This document shows positions 1 to 5,926 of a stretch of 5,926 nucleotides of DNA, one piece after another. Source of the DNA: Beijerinckiaceae bacterium (GTDB taxonomy: Bacteria; Pseudomonadota; Alphaproteobacteria; Rhizobiales; Beijerinckiaceae); the NCBI GenBank assembly GCA_947455285.1, contig CANGOK010000203.1:1-5926 (forward strand), written 5' to 3'. The notes beneath the pieces are model-generated. The model saw only the letters and a program-made list of their open reading frames with translations. It searched no databases and had not been told where the DNA came from. Numbering within the stretch: position 1 is the stretch's first letter; each line of letters opens with the position of its first letter. A program made the position numbers and the translations under genes.

Positions 1-116
1 AGCGCCACGGCATGATCAAGCGGACCAAGAAGCAGATTCGTAACCTGCGCGGCACCAATGTCCTGTTCAAGACGGACGGCGACAACATCATCAAGTACTT
101 CCTGCCCAACGGCTGA
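1..116 (+). CDS. rpmI: 50S ribosomal protein L35, C-terminal part (5' end outside window)
   Basis: The frame beginning at base 3 gives 37 residues and a TGA stop at 114-116. It starts RHGMIKRTKKQ and ends in YFLPNG, the strongly basic C-terminal half of bacterial L35. The family is usually about 65 residues, so roughly the first 28-30 lie beyond the left edge. L35 is a small protein of the large ribosomal subunit. The KRTKKQIRNLRGT stretch is the typical basic segment of the family. rplT follows 47 bases downstream on the same strand, the usual rpmI-rplT pairing, so the two are very probably co-transcribed. Any promoter, and any L20-responsive leader of the kind known in other bacteria, would lie outside the window. 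The remaining sequence shows no damage. Confidence 0.93.
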   Translation, partial: RHGMIKRTKKQIRNLRGTNVLFKTDGDNIIKYFLPNG

Positions 117-163
117 AGTCCTGCCCCCTTTACGAACCTTTTTGAAGTTACAGGAGATCAGCC

Positions 164-529
164 ATGGCTCGCGTTAAACGTGGCGTAACAGCCCATGCCA
201 AGCACAAGAAGACCCTCGAAGCCGCCAAGGGCTTCTATGGCCGTCGCAAGAACACCATCCGCGCCGCGAAGGCTGCCGTCGACAAGGCGATGCAGTACGC
301 CTACCGCGACCGCAAGAACAAGAAGCGCACGTTCCGCGCGCTCTGGATCCAGCGCATCAACGCTGGCGTTCGGGAATTCGGCATGACCTACAGCCGCTTC
401 ATCGACGGCCTCAACCGCGCTGGCATCGAGATCGACCGCAAGGTCCTTTCCGAACTCGCCATCCATGAGCCCGCCGCCTTCAAGGCCATCGTCGAGCAGG
501 CCAAGGCCGCGCTTCCCGCCGCCGCCTGA
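164..529 (+). CDS. rplT: 50S ribosomal protein L20
   Basis: This gene encodes 121 residues, against about 117-120 usual for L20; the small excess is an Ala-rich tail ending LPAAA. L20 binds 23S rRNA early in large-subunit assembly, and in several bacteria it also represses its own operon. Seen here: the start MARVKRGVTAHAKHKK, the basic rRNA-binding N-terminal half with GFYGRRKNTIRAAK near residues 24-37 and RDRKNKKRTFRALWIQRIN near 48-66, then the globular C-terminal half with YSRFIDGLNRAGIEIDRKVLSELA. The ATG at 164 is preceded by a good Shine-Dalgarno sequence, AGGAG at 152-156, with 7 bases between. It follows rpmI by 47 bases and ends before a strong hairpin terminator, so it is the last gene of its transcript. 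The next gene, pheT, converges on it from the other strand. Confidence 0.98.
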   Translation: MARVKRGVTAHAKHKKTLEAAKGFYGRRKNTIRAAKAAVDKAMQYAYRDRKNKKRTFRALWIQRINAGVREFGMTYSRFIDGLNRAGIEIDRKVLSELAIHEPAAFKAIVEQAKAALPAAA

Positions 530-552
530 TTGGCGGCGCACTGGAAACAAAG

Positions 553-586
553 AAGGCCCGCTCAACCGAGCGGGCCTTTTTCGTTT
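553..586. terminator. Bidirectional intrinsic terminator between rplT and pheT
   Basis: The arms 553-563 (AAGGCCCGCTC) and 568-578 are perfect 11-bp complements around an AACC loop. On the + strand the stem runs into TTTTT at 577-581, then CG and TTT, a classical intrinsic terminator 24 bases past the rplT stop. On the - strand the same stem is followed by T-rich sequence (CTTCTTTGTTTCC, the complement of 543-555), so it can also end transcripts coming from pheT, whose stop codon lies about 30 bases before the hairpin. The gap 530-609 shows nothing else. Confidence 0.9.
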
Positions 587-609
587 GGAAGGGCTGGCGC
601 CGCCGCGGC

Positions 610-3042
610 TTAGCCGCGCAGCGTCGCTCCGGTCTTCTTCGACACTTCAGCGACAACCTTCGCCGCCACGGCCTCGATTTCGGCGTCGGTCAGGGTCTTT
701 TCGCGCGGCTGCAGCGTCACCGACACCGCCACCGACTTCTTGCCCTCGGGAACGCCCGTCCCCTCATAGACGTCGAAGATATCGGCGCCAGCGATCAGCG
801 CGCGGTCAGCGCCCTGCGCCGCGCGCAAGATGTCGCCCGCCTTGACGGCGCGATCCACCACGAAGGCGAAATCGCGTTCGAGCGGCATGAATTCGGAGAC
901 CTCAAGCTTTCCCTTGGTCTTGGTGGGCTTGGCCTTCGGCGGCGGGATTTCATCAAGCAGGATTTCGAACGCCACGATGGGGCCTTGCGCGTCCAACTCT
1001 TCAAGCACGCCCGGATGCAGCTCGCCGAAATAGCCGATGACGTTCTTGGGTCCGAACTGCAGCGTGCCCGAACGGCCCGGATGGAACCAGGCGGGCGCGC
1101 CGGGGGTGAGCTGCATGCCCGCGACCGGCACGCCGAGGGTGGCGAGCAGAGCCATGACGTCCGCCTTGGCGTCGAAGGCGTCGACGCTCACCGAGCGGCC
1201 CGACCAGTGCCGGCCAGCGCCCGAGGGCTTCGCGCCGCCGCGACGCACACCCGCCGCGCTCATGCGCTGGTCGCCCTCGCCATCACCCCTAAAGACCTGC
1301 CCCACTTCAAAGAGCGCAGCGTCGCCAAGGCCCTTGTCCGCATTGCGCTGCACGGCAGCGATGAGGCCCGGCAGCAAGGAGGGGCGCATGTCCGAGAGGT
1401 CTGACGCGATCGGATTGGCGAGCGCCAGCTCAGGCGCGCCGCCGCCAAACAGGGTGGCGCGGGACTTCGACACGAAGGACCAAGTCACCGCCTCGACCAG
1501 CCCACGCGACGCCAGCGCGCGACGCGCGGCGCGGGTGCGCTTTTGCAGGAGGGTGAGGATCGGCTTGCCGATGGTCTGCTCTTCGCGCAGCAAGGGCGTC
1601 GAGACCACGCGGTCGAGGCCGGCGATGCGCAGCACTTCTTCGACAAGGTCCGCCTTGCCCTCGACATCGGGGCGCCAGCTGGGGATCTGCACGAAGACCC
1701 GATCCGCATTGGTCGCCTGCGCCATGACACCGAAGCCAAGCTTTTCGAGGATGGAGGCCATTTCCGAAGGCGTCAGATCGAGGCCCGTCAGGCGCTTGAC
1801 CTCGCTCCACGGGAATTCAATCGCAGGCTTCGCTGCAGGCGCGGCGCCCGCGACCACGAGGGTGGAGGGCTCGCCGCCGCAGATCTCCATCACGAGGCGC
1901 GTCGCTAGCTCCGCCCCCGCAACCGTGAACTCGGGATCAATTCCACGCTCGAAGCGATAGCGCGCGTCGGTGACGATGCCGAGCCCGCGCCCGGTGCGGG
2001 CGATGTTGAGGGGATCCCACAGGGCGCTTTCGATAAGCACATCGGTCGTGCCCTCATCGCAGCCCGAGGCCTCGCCGCCCATGACGCCAGCGATGGATTC
2101 AACGCCATTGTCGTCGCAGATGACGACGTTGTTTTCATCGAGCTTGTAGGTCTTGCCGTCGAGAGCGACGATCTCTTCGCCAGCCTTGGCGCGGCGCACC
2201 ACTAGGTCGCCAGCGACCTTCTTCGCATCGAAGACATGCAGCGGGCGGGCGCGGTCAAAGGTCAGGTAATTCGTGATGTCGACCAGCGCATTGATGGGCC
2301 GCAGGCCGATCTCCTTCAGGCGCTTCTGCATCCACTCGGGCGAAGGCCCGTTCTTGACGCCGCGCACGAGGCGCAGCGCAAAGAGCGGCGCGAGATGCTT
2401 GTCGGCGGGAGCGAAATCGAGGTTCACATTCACCGGGCATGGGAAGGCGCCGGCCACGGGCTTGATGTCGCGCTCCTTGAGGCGGCCAAGGCCCGCGGCG
2501 GCGAGATCGCGCGCCACGCCATGCACGCCAGCCGCATCCGGGCGGTTGGGCGTGAGGTTGATCTCGATGACCGGCTCATCGAGTCCCGCATAGGACACAT
2601 AGGTCTGGCCGACCGGCGCGTCCGCAGGCAGTTCGATGATGCCTTCGTGATCGTTGGAGAGCTCAAGCTCGAAGGCCGAGCAGAGCATGCCATTCGATTC
2701 AACCCCGCGAATGACGCCCTTGCCGAGCGTGATCCCCTTGGCCGGAATATAGGTCCCGGGCGGCGAGAAGACGCTCTTGAGCCCCGTGCGCGCGTTGGGC
2801 GCGCCGCAGACGACCTGCACCGGAGCATCCCCGCCCGCATCCACGAGGCAGACGCGCAGACGGTCAGCATTGGGATGGGGCTTGGCCTCGACCACATGCG
2901 CGATGATGAAATCCTTCAGCTTTTCAGCGGGATTGTCGACATGCTCGACCTCAAGCCCGATGCGCGTCAGCGTATCGACGATCTCCGTGGTCGATGCGGA
3001 GGTTTCGAGGTGATCCTTGAGCCAGGAGAGGGTGAATTTCAT
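610..3042 (-). CDS. pheT: Phenylalanine--tRNA ligase beta subunit
   Basis: This gene encodes 810 residues (E. coli PheT is about 795). PheT pairs with PheS as the cytoplasmic alpha2-beta2 synthetase that charges tRNA-Phe; the beta subunit contributes tRNA binding and editing. Domains in order: N-terminal MKFTLSWLKDHLE; an EMAP-like OB-fold tRNA-binding domain at about 42-150 (HPNADRLRVC at 56-65, VVCGAPNAR at 78-85); the B3/B4 editing region at about 210-385 (RPINALVDITNYL, GVMGGEASG, TGRGLGIVTDARYRFERGID); B5 at about 405-475; a catalytic-like core at about 480-700 (NPIASDLSDMRPSLLPGL, FHPGRSG, GYFGELHP); and a C-terminal FDX-ACB anticodon-binding domain at about 715-810 (FMPLERDFAFVVD, LTDAEIEA). 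A Lys/Pro-rich linker near 699-712 precedes the last domain. The ATG at 3042 gives the canonical N terminus, and there is no earlier in-frame start before a stop. Its Shine-Dalgarno-like GGAG is 17 bases upstream, unusually far, and sits inside a possible small ORF. The stop is TAA. It lies 80 bases after pheS and is presumably co-transcribed with it. Confidence 0.98.
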   Translation of the reverse strand: MKFTLSWLKDHLETSASTTEIVDTLTRIGLEVEHVDNPAEKLKDFIIAHVVEAKPHPNADRLRVCLVDAGGDAPVQVVCGAPNARTGLKSVFSPPGTYIPAKGITLGKGVIRGVESNGMLCSAFELELSNDHEGIIELPADAPVGQTYVSYAGLDEPVIEINLTPNRPDAAGVHGVARDLAAAGLGRLKERDIKPVAGAFPCPVNVNLDFAPADKHLAPLFALRLVRGVKNGPSPEWMQKRLKEIGLRPINALVDITNYLTFDRARPLHVFDAKKVAGDLVVRRAKAGEEIVALDGKTYKLDENNVVICDDNGVESIAGVMGGEASGCDEGTTDVLIESALWDPLNIARTGRGLGIVTDARYRFERGIDPEFTVAGAELATRLVMEICGGEPSTLVVAGAAPAAKPAIEFPWSEVKRLTGLDLTPSEMASILEKLGFGVMAQATNADRVFVQIPSWRPDVEGKADLVEEVLRIAGLDRVVSTPLLREEQTIGKPILTLLQKRTRAARRALASRGLVEAVTWSFVSKSRATLFGGGAPELALANPIASDLSDMRPSLLPGLIAAVQRNADKGLGDAALFEVGQVFRGDGEGDQRMSAAGVRRGGAKPSGAGRHWSGRSVSVDAFDAKADVMALLATLGVPVAGMQLTPGAPAWFHPGRSGTLQFGPKNVIGYFGELHPGVLEELDAQGPIVAFEILLDEIPPPKAKPTKTKGKLEVSEFMPLERDFAFVVDRAVKAGDILRAAQGADRALIAGADIFDVYEGTGVPEGKKSVAVSVTLQPREKTLTDAEIEAVAAKVVAEVSKKTGATLRG

Positions 3043-3052
3043 GTCGAACCGG

Positions 3053-3115
3053 CTACTTTCTCCAGCCCCTTTCGAGGGCTTTGTAAATCTCGTCGTCGTT
3101 GCGCCTCAGCGCCAT
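3053..3115 (-). CDS. Possible 20-residue small ORF between pheS and pheT
   Basis: I do not recognise this product. An ATG at 3115 opens 20 codons to a TAG at 3053-3055; the peptide begins MALRRNDDEIYK and ends ERGWRK. It is charged and probably helical, with no signal peptide, membrane segment or phenylalanine residue. Its start lies 7 bases after the pheS stop, and its stop lies 10 bases before the pheT ATG. An adjacent in-frame GTG at 3118 could also serve as the start. No strong Shine-Dalgarno precedes it, so translation would depend on ribosomes finishing pheS. Its last codons contain GGAG, the best purine-rich site ahead of pheT, which would fit translational coupling. About 15 of its 19 codons after the start end in G or C, in line with the neighbours, but AGG, AGA and AGG arginine codons also appear. 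It may simply be a chance frame in a short spacer. Confidence 0.3.
   Translation of the reverse strand: MALRRNDDEIYKALERGWRK
3056..3063 (-). promoter_or_regulatory. Distant Shine-Dalgarno-like site for pheT
   Basis: On the minus strand this reads GGAGAAAG; the GGAG core (3060-3063) ends 17 bases before the pheT ATG, further than the usual 5-10. No better site lies closer to the start: the nearest bases read GCCGGTTCGAC. A modest hairpin (3064-3080, 5 bp plus a possible inner pair) lies directly upstream of it. This is consistent with coupling to upstream translation, but functional use is inferred. Confidence 0.35.
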
Positions 3116-3122
3116 CACCGAC

Positions 3123-4205
3123 TTACGCGCTCAACCCACCCGCCAGCGTCGGGAAATCCAGCGGCCTGAAGCCGTAATGCGACAGCCAACGCACGTCGGC
3201 GTCGAAGAAGGGGCGCAGGTCCGGCATGCCGTATTTCAGCATTGCGATGCGGTCGATGCCCATGCCCCAGGCGAAGCCCTGATATTCGTCGGGATCCACG
3301 CCGCAGTTGCGCAGCACATTGGGGTGGACCATGCCGCAGCCCAGAATCTCCAGCCAGTCCTCGCCCTCGCCAAAGCGGATCTCGCCGCCCTTGCGCGAGC
3401 ACTGGATGTCGACTTCCATCGACGGCTCGGTGAAGGGGAAGAAGGAGGGGCGGAAGCGCATCTTGACGGAGGGCACTTCGAAGAAGGCCTTGCAGCTCTC
3501 CTCAAGGATCCATTTCAGATGGCCAAGATTGGCCTGCTTATCGATGACGAGGCCCTCGACCTGATGGAACATCGGCGTATGGGTCTGGTCGCTGTCGCAG
3601 CGATAGGTGCGGCCCGGGCAGATCACGCGGATCGGCGGCTTGCGGTTCAGCATGGTGCGCACCTGCACGGGACTGGTGTGCGTGCGCAGCAGCTTGCGCT
3701 CACCCGCCGCATTGGGCGCGAAGAAGAATGTGTCGTGCATCTCGCGGGCGGGATGGCCCTCGGGGAAGTTCAGCTTCGTGAAGTTATAGTCATCACTCTC
3801 CACATCCGGCCCTTCAGCGATGGAGAAGCCGAGATCGGCGAAGATCGCCGTCAGCTCGTCCATGACCTGGCTGATCGGATGGATGCGGCCCGTCTCGACG
3901 CCGCTTTCGCGAACCGGCAAGGTGACATCAAGACGCTCGGAGGCGAGGCGGGCTTCGAGCGCCGCTTCCTTCAGCAGGCCCTTGCGCTCGCCCAGCGCCT
4001 CGGAAACCTTGTCCTTCAGCGCATTGATCTGCGCGCCGGCGGTCTTGCGCTCGTCCGGGGACATTTTGCCCAGCGTCGCCAGCAGGGCCGAGATCGAACC
4101 CTTCTTGCCAAGCGCAGCCACGCGGACGTTCTCCAGCGCGGCCTCGTCCTGCGCGGCGGCGATGGCGGTCAGCGTTTCGGCTTCGAGGGCGTTGAGGTCA
4201 GACAT
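3123..4205 (-). CDS. pheS: Phenylalanine--tRNA ligase alpha subunit
   Basis: This gene encodes 360 residues, the normal length for bacterial PheS. It is the catalytic subunit of PheRS, which activates phenylalanine with ATP and transfers it to tRNA-Phe together with PheT. The N-terminal 90 or so residues form the charged coiled-coil arm that contacts tRNA (ALGKKGSISALLATLGKMSPDERK). The class II core follows: motif 1 around HPISQVMDELTAIFADLGF, then HTSPVQVRTM, motif 2 in GRTYRCDSDQTHTPMFHQVEG, FFPFTEPSMEVDI, LGCGMVHPNVL, and motif 3 in FAWGMGIDRIAMLKYG near residues 311-326. The alanine in FAWG (about 312) corresponds to E. coli Ala294, which shapes the Phe pocket, so ordinary Phe specificity is expected. 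The ATG at 4205 gives the standard N terminus; only a weak purine-rich AGAGAA precedes it. It ends in TAA, 80 bases before pheT. The gap of 83 bases from fumarase shows no clear promoter. Confidence 0.98.
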   Translation of the reverse strand: MSDLNALEAETLTAIAAAQDEAALENVRVAALGKKGSISALLATLGKMSPDERKTAGAQINALKDKVSEALGERKGLLKEAALEARLASERLDVTLPVRESGVETGRIHPISQVMDELTAIFADLGFSIAEGPDVESDDYNFTKLNFPEGHPAREMHDTFFFAPNAAGERKLLRTHTSPVQVRTMLNRKPPIRVICPGRTYRCDSDQTHTPMFHQVEGLVIDKQANLGHLKWILEESCKAFFEVPSVKMRFRPSFFPFTEPSMEVDIQCSRKGGEIRFGEGEDWLEILGCGMVHPNVLRNCGVDPDEYQGFAWGMGIDRIAMLKYGMPDLRPFFDADVRWLSHYGFRPLDFPTLAGGLSA

Positions 4206-4269
4206 CGGTTTCTCTGGGCGAAAGGTGCGCGGCTTTTGCCACGCAGGGGTGCGAATGTCGAGGCGAGGA

Positions 4270-4288
4270 AGCGGGGGGAAGCCCCCGC

Positions 4289-4289
<1 letters not shown>
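4270..4289 (-). terminator. GC-rich hairpin at the fumarase stop codon, possible weak terminator
   Basis: Arms 4270-4277 and 4282-4289 form a perfect 8-bp stem (AGCGGGGG with CCCCCGCT) around a 4-base loop reading CTTC on the minus strand. The stem begins on the last base of the fumarase TGA stop. After the stem the minus strand reads TCCTCGCCTCGAC, with no U tract, so this is a poor intrinsic terminator. It could instead be an attenuating or 3'-end-protecting stem between the fumarase and pheS messages. Confidence 0.4.
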
Positions 4290-5905
<1,616 letters not shown>

Positions 5906-5926
5906 GGGGAAGGTTCCGGTCAGCCA

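Noticed and set aside
158..565. A 135-codon minus-strand open frame opposite rplT
   Set aside because: It covers L20, which is certain, and its start region lies inside the shared terminator stem; the Gly/Leu/Val/Ala-rich product is typical of a reverse-frame shadow.
1037..1960. A 307-codon plus-strand open frame opposite the middle of pheT
   Set aside because: It has a low-complexity Ser/Arg/Pro/Ala composition, overlaps conserved PheT sequence and has no motif; treated as a shadow.
3043..3122. A Phe-rich attenuator leader for the synthetase genes
   Set aside because: The spacer peptide has no phenylalanine and the hairpin there lacks a U tract, so the classical pheM-type mechanism is not supported.
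2236..3177. A 313-codon plus-strand open frame opposite the pheT 5' end
   Set aside because: It is antisense to well-conserved PheT domains and crosses the pheS-pheT spacer; the composition is that of a high-GC shadow and no domain is visible.
4198..4242. A 14-codon GTG-started frame overlapping the pheS start
   Set aside because: It has no Shine-Dalgarno sequence and is very short, with a TGA immediately after the pheS ATG; a chance frame is the simplest explanation.
4206..4270. A possible promoter before pheS (CTCGAC as a -35 with GCAAAA 17 bases on)
   Set aside because: The -35-like element matches moderately but the -10 position is far from TATAAT-like; not strong enough to annotate.

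Overview
The window carries ordinary housekeeping genes from a GC-rich bacterium, with a strong G/C third-position bias judged by eye. The ribosomal proteins L35 and L20, both PheRS subunits and the class I fumarase all look alphaproteobacterial, most likely Hyphomicrobiales (Rhizobiales). That placement comes from remembered family resemblance, not from a search.

Layout. On the + strand, the 3' end of rpmI (L35, cut by the window edge) is followed by complete rplT (L20), an rpmI-rplT operon. On the - strand, reading from the right edge leftwards, come a class I iron-sulfur fumarase (5905 to 4289), pheS (4205 to 3123) and pheT (3042 to 610). The two groups converge on an 80-bp gap holding a perfect 11-bp hairpin with T-rich sequence on both sides, which should stop transcription from both directions. 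No gap exceeds 300 bases; the longest are about 80 bp. I see no RNA gene, mobile element, CRISPR array or attachment site.

Function. L35 and L20 are large-subunit ribosomal proteins. PheS and PheT form the alpha2-beta2 phenylalanyl-tRNA synthetase. The fumarase converts fumarate and malate in the TCA cycle. The three minus-strand genes are close enough (about 80 bp apart) to be co-transcribed, but a GC-rich hairpin at the fumarase stop codon may separate fumarase from pheST.

Points worth a second look: (1) a 20-codon reading frame filling most of the pheS-pheT gap, whose last codons contain the only good Shine-Dalgarno-like sequence before pheT; (2) pheST facing rplT rather than following it, unlike the common rpmI-rplT-pheS-pheT order; (3) the fumarase-pheST neighbourhood and its hairpin. 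I found no convincing new biological system, and the long plus-strand reading frames opposite pheS, pheT and fumarase look like high-GC shadows.
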